Both the position numbers and the translations under genes were made by a program. Of a stretch of 64,000 bases of DNA, positions 41,681-51,300 are shown in pieces. Below the pieces are notes generated by a model. The model saw nothing but the letters and a program-made list of their open reading frames with translations, was not told where the DNA came from and did no database searches. Location of the stretch: assembly GCA_031411495.1 (NCBI GenBank), contig JANOBD010000165.1, positions 1 to 64,000 on the forward strand. Reading direction: 5' to 3'. The number at the start of each line of letters is the position of its first letter. Position 1 is the stretch's first letter. Source of the stretch: JANOBD01 sp031411495. Its GTDB lineage: Bacteria > Planctomycetota > Phycisphaerae > Tepidisphaerales > Tepidisphaeraceae.

Positions 41681-42772
41681 TCACCGCGGCGCACAGATCG
41701 TGCGCAGCTCATCCGCCGAGGTGATGGTCTTGCCGCTGAAGTCGATGCCGACGGCTTCGAAATCCTGAAGCTCGATGTTGCGCATTGACGTGTCGCGAAA
41801 CGTGCAGCCGACGAAGCGGACGTCGTGGAACTCGCAGTTCTCGAAGCGCGTCTGCTCGATGCCGCTTGCGGTGCCCTGCCCGCGGAACTCGACGTCGTGC
41901 CAGTCGCAATCGACCATGACGACATCGGCAATCTTGAGCATGGAGAGTTTGACATCGTGAAGATCAGTTCGTTCCAGCGCCAGCGAACTGATCGCGGTGC
42001 CGTCCATCGCCACATCGTGCAGTTCCGAAGCGGCAAGCCTGACGGCAAGAAGATTCACGCCGCTGAACTTGGCATCCGACACTTCGCTGGCGAGTTCGAG
42101 CGTCACGTCCTTGGCGTTGACGCCGCTCATGTTCACGTCGCTGACTTCCGAGTCGCCGACGACGCGGATGCGCGTCCACTTTGTGCCGTTGACGTGGATG
42201 TCGCTCATCTCTGAGTCGTCGAGAACGACGGTATCCAGCGTGGACGCATTGATGTGGCAGTCTTCCATGCTGGAGGCGCGGAGCGTCACGTCGCGTGCGG
42301 TCGACGCGTTGAACTTGTTGTCGGCGAACTCGGAATCGACGAGCTTGATTCCGCCGACCTGGGAGAGATTGACGGCATTGTCGCTGCAGGAAGAGTTTTC
42401 GACGACGGGCGGCTCGACCTTGCTCATCACCGACTTGAAGCCGCCGGCGAACTCGCCCTGCTTGTGGCCTGCGAAGATCTTTACATCGGCGATCGCGCCC
42501 GAGGCGGCGCGGACGGCGCTGCCAACCATGTCGCCGATCGAGTTGAATGTCGCTTCGAATGACGTCGACCGCTTGGTGGAGCGCGCGTTGTTGTCAGCAC
42601 GTTCGCAGGGTGGTGTTGAAGTTGGCGGATTCGAATCGGCGGTCTCGCCCACTGTAGGAGCGGCTGGCGCGCCGGCCGGTTCGATCATCGCGGCGATCAG
42701 GTCGCTCGCCTCCTGATCATTGATCTTTCCATCGCGGACCATCTGCAGGACATCCTGGATCTGGCTCTTCAT
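41681..42772 (-). CDS. beta-helix (pentapeptide-like) protein with SHOCT/YvlB-like N-terminus
   Basis: Protein of 363 aa. The N-terminus (MKSQIQDVLQMVRDGKINDQ, residues 1-30) is the short helical hairpin found at the start of YvlB-like proteins and at the end of DUF2089 regulators. A Pro/Ala/Thr-rich linker (about 32-72) and a hydrophobic amphipathic stretch (IGDMVGSAVRAASGAIADV) follow. From about residue 125 to the end there are repeating units of 20-21 aa with hydrophobics at every fifth position (for example LERTDLHDVKLSMLKIADVV), which indicates a four-sided right-handed beta-helix. No signal peptide is seen. It lies 26 bases downstream of a DUF2089 gene sharing the helical hairpin. The function is unknown. 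Confidence 0.75.
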   Translation of the reverse strand: MKSQIQDVLQMVRDGKINDQEASDLIAAMIEPAGAPAAPTVGETADSNPPTSTPPCERADNNARSTKRSTSFEATFNSIGDMVGSAVRAASGAIADVKIFAGHKQGEFAGGFKSVMSKVEPPVVENSSCSDNAVNLSQVGGIKLVDSEFADNKFNASTARDVTLRASSMEDCHINASTLDTVVLDDSEMSDIHVNGTKWTRIRVVGDSEVSDVNMSGVNAKDVTLELASEVSDAKFSGVNLLAVRLAASELHDVAMDGTAISSLALERTDLHDVKLSMLKIADVVMVDCDWHDVEFRGQGTASGIEQTRFENCEFHDVRFVGCTFRDTSMRNIELQDFEAVGIDFSGKTITSADELRTICAPR

Positions 42773-42798
42773 GGCGGAATCCTTCTGGTTGACGAGGT

Positions 42799-43203
42799 CT
42801 ATTGATTGCGCGCGTCGCGGATCAATTTCGCGGCCTGCGCGGCGGAGATGCGGCCGGCCCGAAGGTCGGCCATCACGTCGGCAATCCTGGAATCGGTTGA
42901 AGACGGAGCGGACTGCGAAGTAGCCGCCTCAATAACCGGCACGGAGAGAGCTTGCTTGAGTGCGGACAATCTCGCTTTGACGGTCGGGTAGCTCACGCCC
43001 AGCGCTGCCTCCATCTCGCGGATGGAGCCTTCGCAATGAACGAAGACGCGGAGGAAATGAAGTTCATCCGGCGAAAGCGCGGCGAACTCGTTGCCGGGAC
43101 CAAATCGCCCTTCCACGCGCGTCTGGCAGGCCGGGCATTGCAGAACTGCCGGTTGCATCGGCGAAGAACAACACGGACAGCGAATCGCGGCCGTCATCGA
43201 CAT
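42799..43203 (-). CDS. DUF2089 family regulator (zinc ribbon plus HTH)
   Basis: Probable transcription regulator of 134 aa. The N-terminal zinc ribbon has Cys pairs CPCC and CPAC (residues 9-26). The conserved core FAALSPDELHFLRVFVHCEG leads into a helix-turn-helix, REMEAALGVSYPTVKARLSAL. The C-terminal hairpin IADVMADLRAGRISAAQAAK matches the N-terminus of the downstream beta-helix protein, which suggests the two proteins interact through this element or arose from a common module. The AT-rich sequence just upstream (TATTAAATTAT around 43243) is the likely promoter and operator. The ATG at 43203 is the start. DUF2089 genes often regulate their own operon with a YvlB-like partner (family knowledge; inference here). 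Confidence 0.87.
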   Translation of the reverse strand: MSMTAAIRCPCCSSPMQPAVLQCPACQTRVEGRFGPGNEFAALSPDELHFLRVFVHCEGSIREMEAALGVSYPTVKARLSALKQALSVPVIEAATSQSAPSSTDSRIADVMADLRAGRISAAQAAKLIRDARNQ

Positions 43204-43306
43204 GGATGACAGGATAGCGACGATATCAGATTCGTCAATTCAAATATTAAATTATCTGATCACTTTCGGATTCTAAATCAATTTTTTTATGTTTTGGTCG
43301 TCAGTT

Positions 43307-43714
43307 TCACTCATAATTGAATGAAATATCGCAACTCACATCGGGGTGGAGGCTGTGATGAACGGGACAGGTTTTCGCCGCCTGTTCGAGGCGCGTGCGG
43401 TTGTCGGGCGAGAGCGCGGCCGGCATCGTGAAGGTGACGGTGAGTTTCGCCACACGCCGGGGCGGGGTCGATGTCATCTCCTTCAACACTTCGAACGTCG
43501 TTGAGCCGATGTCGAGCCCGTTGCGCTCGGCGACGATTCCCATGATCGTGAGCATGCAGCAGCCGAGAGAGGTTGCGAGCAAATCCGTCGGCGAAAACGA
43601 CTCGCCTTTGCCGTGATTGTCGACCGGCGCATCCGTGAAGAGTTTGGTTCCGCTCGGGCCGTGTACCGCACTGGTTCGGAGTCCGCCTTCGTATTTTCCT
43701 GTGATCTTGACCAT
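43307..43714 (-). CDS. OsmC family protein
   Basis: Small alpha/beta protein of 135 aa in the OsmC/Ohr superfamily. It opens VKITGKYEGGLRTSAVHGPS, and SPTDLLATSLGCCMLTIMGI carries the first conserved Cys region. A second Cys lies in TCPVHHSLHPDVSC, so the pair needed for thiol peroxidase chemistry is present. Members detoxify organic hydroperoxides or bind small ligands. The ATG at 43714 is chosen because the first strand begins there; the frame continues to 43768 without family sequence. The stop lies 104 bases from the DUF2089 gene start on the same strand; these are probably separate units. Confidence 0.88.
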   Translation of the reverse strand: MVKITGKYEGGLRTSAVHGPSGTKLFTDAPVDNHGKGESFSPTDLLATSLGCCMLTIMGIVAERNGLDIGSTTFEVLKEMTSTPPRRVAKLTVTFTMPAALSPDNRTRLEQAAKTCPVHHSLHPDVSCDISFNYE

Positions 43715-44283
43715 GGTGAAGGAATACCGAATGATGAAGCAGAATTGAAGGACCTGCTTCCCGGGCACTCGCCGCTGCGACCGCTACCATTAACCCAATC
43801 CTCCATAATCTGGGCCGAATTTTCCGGAACTTCATTTTATCCCGATGGCAGAATCTGCGCCGTCGACTGCCAACCTCCTTCCATTTTTTCCCGACAAGAT
43901 GAAACGCTATTCATCTTACGTTCATCTCATAACCCGTTCACTGCGAACGGATTATCAGACCCTTGTTTTCGCGATCGTGTAACGGGATTGCTTCAATCGA
44001 CGCGAGAAACAGCCGACAAGAAAATAGAGATTAGTCTCTGATTTCACTGCACTTACTGCGTTCGGCTCGCGGAGAAATAAATATTTCTTCATCCGATAAG
44101 TCTTGTCCTGTTACCCGGGTTCCCCGTATTCCATCGCCGCGACAAGTGGAGTTGTGAAAAAGAAAGACACGGCTTGGTTTGTGTGTACACCCGCCGCCGT
44201 CTCGTTACCCGCACGCGGACCGTGGAGACGGTTCCGCACGGGAAAGGACTTCAAATTCTAGGCACCAATAGAAGGTAGGCATC
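43715..44283. other. 569-base AT-richer gap with three small palindromes
   Basis: Divergent promoter region of OsmC and the LEPR/RTX protein, noticeably richer in A and T than its surroundings. It contains CCGTTC/GAACGG (43935-43951, 5-base loop), AGAGA/TCTCT around TTAG (44026-44039) and the symmetric GAAATAAATATTTC (44073-44086). Any may be operator or small-RNA structure. No coding frame is convincing. Confidence 0.45.
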
Positions 44284-47166
44284 ATGTCCTCGCCCATCGC
44301 AGCGGCATTGCACCGCGCTGTCCGATTCAGTCGTCGTCAACAGGCTCCGTCCATTCCGGGTGCTTTGGATTCGCACAACTCGCTTCCGCCCGTTCCGCTC
44401 CCCACGACCCTTCAGGTGGCGCTTGATGCCATGCCCCTGCTCGAATCGCTCGAGCCTCGCCAATTGTTGAGCGGCATCACTCAGAGCGGGTACGTCATTA
44501 CTGCCGACGGCGACGCCAACTCGAGTAACCGAATCGAGGCGCAGGTCATCGGCCGCGGCTTCCGCGTCGAGGTGAATGGTGCGGAACGCTGGTTCGACAA
44601 CAACTCGCAGCTGTCGCTCAAGATCAACGGCGGAAACCTCGCCGACGCGATCACCGTCGACTCTACCGTGACGCAGGCCGTCACCATCGACGCCAAGGCC
44701 GGCAACGACTCGATCCGCGCCGGGTCCGGTAACGACACGATCAACGCCGGCGACGGCTACGACAGCGTCGACGGCGGCGCGGGTAACGACACCGCCAGCA
44801 ATGCCGAAGTCGCGACCAACGTCGAAAACGGCGGCGGCCCGTCGAACCCCACACCGTCTCCGAACGTCCCGACCATCACCCTGGTCAACTCCACGCTCAC
44901 GGTGAGCGGCGTTTCGAACACGTCCAACATCGTCCGGGTCACCTACAACTGGTCGACCCGCCAGTTCATCGTCCAGGCGGGCGCGACCTACGGCACGTAC
45001 AACAACGTCGATGTCAACTGGATCGTCGTCAACGGCGGAAATCTCGGCGATCTGCTCCAGGTCGACTCCTCCGTCTACATCCCGGCGACCGTCAACGGCG
45101 GCGCCGGCAATGATACGATCGCCGGCGGCGGCGTGGGCGATTCCCTCTCCGGCGGCGACGGCAACGACTCCATCACCGGCGGCGCCGGCGCAGACTCCCT
45201 CGACGGCGGTGCCGGAAACGATTCGCTCAACGGCAACGCAGGCAATGACTCGCTCAACGGCGGCGATGGCGACGACGTCCTCGTCGGCGGCGAAGACCGC
45301 GACACCATCGTCGGCGGAAACGGCTGGGACCTCTCCTCCACCGGCGAATCGAACATCGGCGTCGAGTTCATCACCGGCTCGACCGGCGATCCGACGCCCG
45401 TCCCCACGCCACCGACCAACGGCGCAGGCATCCCGCCCGTCGTCGGCAATGTCCCGGCGCCGGTCGCACGCATCACCTCCATCAGCGGATATTCGATCAC
45501 CGCGGGCCAGTCTGTTCATGTCGACGGCCTCACCAGCACGCTCAACGCCGGACAGCCCACCACCGCACGCTACGAGTGGGATTTCGGCGACACCAGCGGT
45601 CGCTTCAACAAGCTTGTCGGCTTCAACGCCGCGCACATCTATGATCGCGCCGGCACCTACACGATCACGCTCCGCGTCATCAACGAAGGCGGCAAGACCT
45701 CGACCAGTACCGCCACCGTGAACGTCGCTGCCGAAAATCGACCGGCCATCTACGTCTCGTGGAACGGCAACGACAACAACCCGGGCACCATCGATCAGCC
45801 CATTCGCACCTTCGCCCGCGCCGCCGACCTGGTTCAGAATGCCTCGAACCTCCGCATCTACTTCAAGCGCGGCGAGAGCTTCGATGTCACCACCCGCGAC
45901 ATGTGGATCTACGGCGACAACATCCTCATCGGCGCCTACGGAAGCGGCGAGAACCCGCTGCTGCGATTCGTCGCCGCTCGCGACAAGCGCCGATTCATGA
46001 TCGTTACTGCCGACACCGCTGCCAACGTCACGATCGAGAACCTCACGTTCGATTCGATCTACAACGCGCCGGATGGCGACCAGGCGAACATGCCGACGTC
46101 GCTGCTGCTCAACGGCGTCAACGTCGCCGTCCGCAACAACAAGTTCCTCGACGTCGGCTTCGCCCTCAACGGCCAGACCAAGATGAACGGCCTGCTCAAC
46201 CTCGACAACACCGCACCCAAGATCACGGGCATCCGCGACTACTTCCAGTGGTTCGAAGGCAAGAATGCCGTCATCCTCGGCAACTCGGTCGCCAACTCGA
46301 CCCGCGAACACATCGTCCGCATCTTCGGCGGCGAACGCGTCCTGGTGTACGGGAATGATCTCACCAACCTCAACCGCGAGTCGGTCGATCGCTACGACGG
46401 CGCCAAAGGCGTCGTGGCCGCCCAACGCGGCGCGTACATGTACATCGCCAACAACAAGCTCAACGGCCCGTCCGGCTTCGGCCCGCTCGGCCTCTCCAGC
46501 GGTCTGGGTGAAACCTGGGCGCGAACGCTCTACGGCGTCTTCGAAAGCAACGTCCAGAACAACGCCCAGTTCGAGGTGAAGCACGGCGCCGAGCACATCA
46601 TGGTCCGCAACAACGTCTTCAAATACGACAACGCGACCGACATCCAGATCGAAGGTTACAACACGACCTATCAGCGCGGCGTGGTCGACCTCACCATCGT
46701 CAATAACACCGCCATCAACAACGGCACGACTGGCAACTTCATCCGCATGGATGTCCCGGTCGACGGTGTAAAGCTGATGAACAACCTGTACGTCGCCCCG
46801 AATCTCTACACCGGTCCGTTCGGCACGGCCGTGATCGCGGTGTTCGGCAACGATCTCTCCAGCTTCACCCGCATCGACACCAACAACTGGAGCCTGCCCA
46901 CCATCTCGTCGTATGCCGAGGGCGGCATCAACTTCGTCGGGCAGAGCAATACGCCTTCGGACTTCAAGACGCCCGACGAGTGGAACGCGTATTACCAGGT
47001 CGGCACCGACTCGTTCATCGACGTCACGCTCGACGGCAACTACAAGCCGACCTCAACCGTCGGCGCGACCATCGGCACGATCGTCGGCGGCGTCTTCACC
47101 GACTTCTACGGCAACTACCGCTCCGGCACCGGCGCATGGACGGTGGGCGCGGTGATGGCCGGCTGA
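44284..47166 (+). CDS. LEPR-XLL surface protein with RTX repeats, PKD domain and right-handed beta-helix
   Basis: Large exported protein of 960 aa. The N-terminal 60 residues end in the LEPR-type motif LLESLEPRQLLSG (about 52-64). RTX-like nonapeptide repeats lie near 135-165 and again at about 270-335 (NGGAGNDTIAGG, DGGAGNDSLNGNAGNDSLNG), giving a calcium-binding beta-roll. A PKD domain spans about 405-485 (ARYEWDFGDTSG, YDRAGTYTITLRVINEGGKT). From about 490 the sequence IYVSWNGNDNNPGTIDQPIR starts a DUF1565-like right-handed beta-helix that runs to the C-terminus (IYFKRGESFDV, NAVILGNSVANSTREHIVRI). It is possibly a polysaccharide-acting or adhesive surface protein. A strong hairpin follows the stop. 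Confidence 0.88.
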   Translation: MSSPIAAALHRAVRFSRRQQAPSIPGALDSHNSLPPVPLPTTLQVALDAMPLLESLEPRQLLSGITQSGYVITADGDANSSNRIEAQVIGRGFRVEVNGAERWFDNNSQLSLKINGGNLADAITVDSTVTQAVTIDAKAGNDSIRAGSGNDTINAGDGYDSVDGGAGNDTASNAEVATNVENGGGPSNPTPSPNVPTITLVNSTLTVSGVSNTSNIVRVTYNWSTRQFIVQAGATYGTYNNVDVNWIVVNGGNLGDLLQVDSSVYIPATVNGGAGNDTIAGGGVGDSLSGGDGNDSITGGAGADSLDGGAGNDSLNGNAGNDSLNGGDGDDVLVGGEDRDTIVGGNGWDLSSTGESNIGVEFITGSTGDPTPVPTPPTNGAGIPPVVGNVPAPVARITSISGYSITAGQSVHVDGLTSTLNAGQPTTARYEWDFGDTSGRFNKLVGFNAAHIYDRAGTYTITLRVINEGGKTSTSTATVNVAAENRPAIYVSWNGNDNNPGTIDQPIRTFARAADLVQNASNLRIYFKRGESFDVTTRDMWIYGDNILIGAYGSGENPLLRFVAARDKRRFMIVTADTAANVTIENLTFDSIYNAPDGDQANMPTSLLLNGVNVAVRNNKFLDVGFALNGQTKMNGLLNLDNTAPKITGIRDYFQWFEGKNAVILGNSVANSTREHIVRIFGGERVLVYGNDLTNLNRESVDRYDGAKGVVAAQRGAYMYIANNKLNGPSGFGPLGLSSGLGETWARTLYGVFESNVQNNAQFEVKHGAEHIMVRNNVFKYDNATDIQIEGYNTTYQRGVVDLTIVNNTAINNGTTGNFIRMDVPVDGVKLMNNLYVAPNLYTGPFGTAVIAVFGNDLSSFTRIDTNNWSLPTISSYAEGGINFVGQSNTPSDFKTPDEWNAYYQVGTDSFIDVTLDGNYKPTSTVGATIGTIVGGVFTDFYGNYRSGTGAWTVGAVMAG

Positions 47167-47194
47167 TCACGCTACGGTCTAATCTCTACTAGCC

Positions 47195-47230
47195 ATCGAG
47201 CCGCGGACGATTGTCCGCGGCTCGATTTGC
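47195..47230. terminator. bidirectional terminator hairpin
   Basis: Perfect 14-base stem ATCGAGCCGCGGAC/GTCCGCGGCTCGAT with the four-base loop GATT, followed by TTGCATTCCTT. It sits between the convergent beta-helix gene and the sugar kinase gene, so it can stop transcription from both sides. Confidence 0.85.
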
Positions 47231-47248
47231 ATTCCTTAGGCCATTGCG

Positions 47249-48187
47249 TCACACCGACCGCACGACCACGCTCGTCTTCCATCGCTCGACGGCGGCAAGC
47301 TCGAAGTGGGCCGCGTCCGGCGTCTGGAGATTCGCCAGCGCACACGCGGTGCCGAGCGCCAGCGCTTCGTCAAATCGTTGGCGCCTCACCAGGCCGACCG
47401 CGAGGCCCGCGGCGAAGCTGTCGCCGCAGCCGATCGGGCTCACCACCGGTTCGACGCGCACCGGCTCGACGCGGAGCGCCGTTCCGTTCACGTCCATCGC
47501 GATGGTCGACTCGCCACCGCGGGTGATGATCACCCGGCCGCTCGTGGTCGATGCCAGTTGCCTGGCGCGCTCGAGCAGATCCACTTCGCTCGCGACATCG
47601 TCCGCGCCGCTCAGCCCGGCGAGCTCGTGCGAGTTGATCTTGATCAGGTCCGGCTTCGCGTCGATCGCGTCGCGGAGCGGTGCGCCGGAGGTATCGAGAA
47701 TCGTCAGGACGCCCCGCTCGCGCGCCATGCGAATGCACCGCGCGTAGTAATCGCTCGCCAGGCCGCGCGCGAGCGAGCCGCTCATCACCAGCGCCGCGGC
47801 GCCACTCAAATGGTTTTCGAGTGCCATGATGAGCGATCGCCCTTCGACTTCCGTCATCGGCGGCGCATCCTCGATCAACTCGGTCGCGTGCTTCGCGGCA
47901 TCGTCGACGACGGTGATGCAGACGCGTGTCGTGGCCTGCACTTCCAGGAACGCGCTCGTGATGCCATCGCGTTCCAGGAGTGCCCAGAGATGCTCGCCGA
48001 GCATTCCGCCGCGGACGCCCAGGCAGAGCAGAGCTTCTCCCAATGTACCGACAGCGCGGGCGACGTTGACGGCTTTTCCCCCGACGTAGGCGTGCACCGC
48101 GGCAGCGCGGTTCACGCCGCCGATGCTCACCCCTCTGAACCGCATGGTCCGTGCGATTGCAGGTGTCGTTCCAAGACAGACGATCAT
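47249..48187 (-). CDS. PfkB-family sugar kinase, 1-phosphofructokinase-like
   Basis: Ribokinase-fold kinase of 312 aa. It begins with LGTTPAIARTMRF and the Gly-Gly motif HAYVGGKAVNVARAVGTLGE, both typical of the 1-phosphofructokinase/tagatose-6-phosphate kinase branch. The C-terminal PfkB signature VSPIGCGDSFAAGLAVGLVR contains the anion-hole GxGD and catalytic Asp. The Asn of INSHELAGL and the strand VIITRGG support the nucleotide site. The exact substrate is not determined, and no PTS gene is nearby. The promoter may include TAGAAT at 48212-48217 on this strand, about 25 bases before the ATG, and GAAAGGGAAG lies directly upstream as ribosome site. Confidence 0.85.
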   Translation of the reverse strand: MIVCLGTTPAIARTMRFRGVSIGGVNRAAAVHAYVGGKAVNVARAVGTLGEALLCLGVRGGMLGEHLWALLERDGITSAFLEVQATTRVCITVVDDAAKHATELIEDAPPMTEVEGRSLIMALENHLSGAAALVMSGSLARGLASDYYARCIRMARERGVLTILDTSGAPLRDAIDAKPDLIKINSHELAGLSGADDVASEVDLLERARQLASTTSGRVIITRGGESTIAMDVNGTALRVEPVRVEPVVSPIGCGDSFAAGLAVGLVRRQRFDEALALGTACALANLQTPDAAHFELAAVERWKTSVVVRSV

Positions 48188-48307
48188 GCTTCCCTTTCGA
48201 AAACGCCCGCAATTCTAGCAGCTGCGATCGCCATCCGGGAATCCGTTGGTGATGGCGGCTTCGGCGTTTACACTGCGCCGCAGGCAAATGAACGAAGCAA
48301 GCGACCC

Positions 48308-51300
48308 ATGAACAGCGGCGGAGATAGTGCAACCATCAACGTGATCTGCGACCGGGACGGTGTCGTCACCTTCCAGGCCGTTACACGCACGGCAAGTGAC
48401 GATTGGTCCAGCGGCGACTCGATCGCGCCGCACGTCGGTAAGCCGCTCATCAAGACCTACTGGTTTGATCACCTCGATTGTGATCACCGTGAGCTGTTGC
48501 AGGTGCTCAAGAAAGCCGGCGCCGGGACGGCCGACCGAGTGCGCGTGTGGGTGCGCGTGGACGAGCACCAGCTCATCCGCGCCGAGCTTACCGCCACGCC
48601 GCTTACCGATGAATCCGGCCAGACGCGCAGCGTGCTGGTTCGCACCGAGGCATCCGCCAATGCCCGCCGCAGGCGGGATCCGGGCGAGCCGGAGACCAAG
48701 CGCCTCTCGACCCCCGCCGGCCCGGATCTACTCGAGCTGCGTCTGTCGGTGCCCATCCTGCGCGTTACGCTCGACAGCGGGACGATCCTCGGCGTCAACG
48801 GCGCGTCCTGCGACCTGCTGCAGCGCCCGCGCGAAGCGATCGTCGGCGTTGTCCTCAGCGAGTTTCTCGCAGAAGAGCATCGCCGCGCGATCGTCGAGAT
48901 CCTCGGCGCCGTGGCAAGCGAGCGGGAATCCACCTGCGCGATCGAAATCAGTCTGCTCGATCCCGAAGGGCAGACGAGAAGGGTTCACTTTTCGCTCACC
49001 CGTGATCCGACGGCTTCGGAGCCGGCGGCCCTGCTCGTCATGCGCGACCTGACGAGCGAGCTGATGACCCACGACCTGGCGAAACGGGCCGATCAACTCG
49101 CAAGCGTGATGGCCCGCAACGCCGAGCGGCTGCAGCAACTCGAGGCCTTTTTCGATCGCGCGCCGATCGGGTTGGCGCTCTTAGAGAACGGCCAGATCGT
49201 GCGATCCAACGCCGCGTTCGAATTGCAGCGCGACGACCACCTCCAGCACCTCACCAGCGGAAGTCCACTCGCAGACTCGCCGGCAACCAACGGCCAGCTC
49301 ATCCGCTTTCGAGCCGGCGATGCGCCCGAATCGCGGCTCGCGGTGATTGCGAACCAGCGGCAGCCGGAGTCGGCGACGTCGCGGGCCCTCGCGCGGGCCA
49401 TCGACAATGACGGCCGGCTCGCCGTGCTTTCGGTAAATCCGAATGAGTCGCTCCGCGTCGTCGGCGGCGCGTTGGCGCGTTTCGACCCGCCGCCGGCGTC
49501 GCTCGATGCGCTCTTCGGCGACACCGCGCTCGCGGACGTTCGCTCGGCGCTCCAGGTGATTCGCGCCCGCGGAGACGTCGAACCGCTGGAACTTCCGCTC
49601 CAGAACGACCGCTTCGCGCGGATCAACTTCTCCGGCGATCGCGACCGCAACGTGCTCTTGCTCATCGAGGACCTGACGGATCGGAAAATCGAGACCGATC
49701 GGCTCCTGACGCAAATCCAGCGGCAGGCCGAATCGCTCGCCGAACTCGGCGCCAAGGCTCACGCGATCGATCCCGCGGAGTTCTCGCGGGCGCTCGCACT
49801 GGCATCAGATCGAGACGCCCAACTCGCAGGACTCGTTGCCGCCGTCAACGCGGGAACCTTCACGTGGGACGTCAACAGCGGGCAGGTCACGGCCGACGCA
49901 CGCGCAATCGAGCTGCTCGGCGTTTCGAGCGAGAAGCTCACCGCGCCGCTCCTGCTCGCCGCCGCCACACACGACGAGCGACGGGCGTTCGAGCGCGCGT
50001 TCGCCGATGCCGCTTCGGGCGAGCGGCGCGTCGACCTGCTCGTTCACATCGGCCCGGATCGACGCCCGATGCGCATCATCGGCCACGTGCTGATGGACGA
50101 ACGAGAGGCCGATCCGCAATCGCTTGTCGGGCTGGTGCTCGACCAGTCGGACTTATCAACGTCGAACGCGCGCGTGACGGAACTGGAGAAACAGCTTGCG
50201 ATCCGCAGTGCGGAACTGAACGCCATTCTCGAATCGTCGCGTGAGGCGATCCGCATCGTGACCAATGGCACCGTCCGCCACAACGCCGTCGCCGCAGAAC
50301 TCTTCAGCGACGACATCAACGCCTTCCTCGAGCCGACAACAGATGTTGCAGCCAGCTCCGGCCGGCTGATCGACTCACACACCGTGCCGCTCGTCGTTGA
50401 GGGAAACGTGCTCGGCGTCGTCTCGGTCTCCTCGGATCAGAGCGAAACGGCGCAACTGCGGAGGTGCGAGGCGGAAGTGGCGGCGATCTTCGCCAACACC
50501 GGCGTGCCGATCGCTGTTCTCGATGAGAACGATTGCTTCCGCGAGGTGAACTCCGCGCTTTGCGCGCTGATCGGCTACGCCCCGCTGCAGCTCATCGGCA
50601 ACCGACTCGCCGACTTTGTGCATGCCGACGATCAGCCGACGCTCCAAGGCGAGTTCGACGCGATCAATTCTCGCCAGATGCAGAGCTGCACCTCTGACCT
50701 GCGCCTGCTGCGGCGCGATGGCGAGGAGAACTGGGTCCATCTCACCGTCACCCGCCCTGCCGGCAATACCCAATCGACCCTCCTGCTGGTGCAGGACATT
50801 CACGAACAACGGGTGCTCCGTGCGGCGTCGGATGAGCTTTATCAGCAGCTGGAGCAGACGCGTCAGGAACACTCGCTGCAGGCGATGACGATGCAGGATG
50901 CCGTCATTCGGCTGAGCCCGAACGGGAAAATCGTCCACGCGAACTCGGCCGCCATTGCGCGGCTCTCCCTGGATCACCGCCAGACGCTCGCGCATCTCAG
51001 CTTCATCGCGCCCGAGACCGGGAAGGCTCTCGGCGATCCGCTGCCATGGATGCGCGCCGTCAGCGATCGCGCCAACGTCGTCGAACTCCGGGTGAAACGC
51101 CCGGACGATTCGAGCTTCGTCGGCCGATTCACATTCCGAGCCGATGAGGACGGCGACATCGCCATCAGCATCGCGGACGTGTCGCGAATCCACGAGTTGC
51201 AGGAAGAGTTGCAGAAGGCCTACGCGCGGATTGTCGAATCGCACACGCTCCTGCAGAGCCGCACGCGACATCTCGAAGGCAATTTCGTCTCGGCGGTTCA

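Noticed and set aside
44251..46596. 781-codon frame on the - strand opposite the beta-helix protein
   Set aside because: It is the reverse reading of Gly/Asp-rich repeats (Val/Ala/Asp-rich product) and has no plausible start; the + strand has LEPR, RTX and PKD features.
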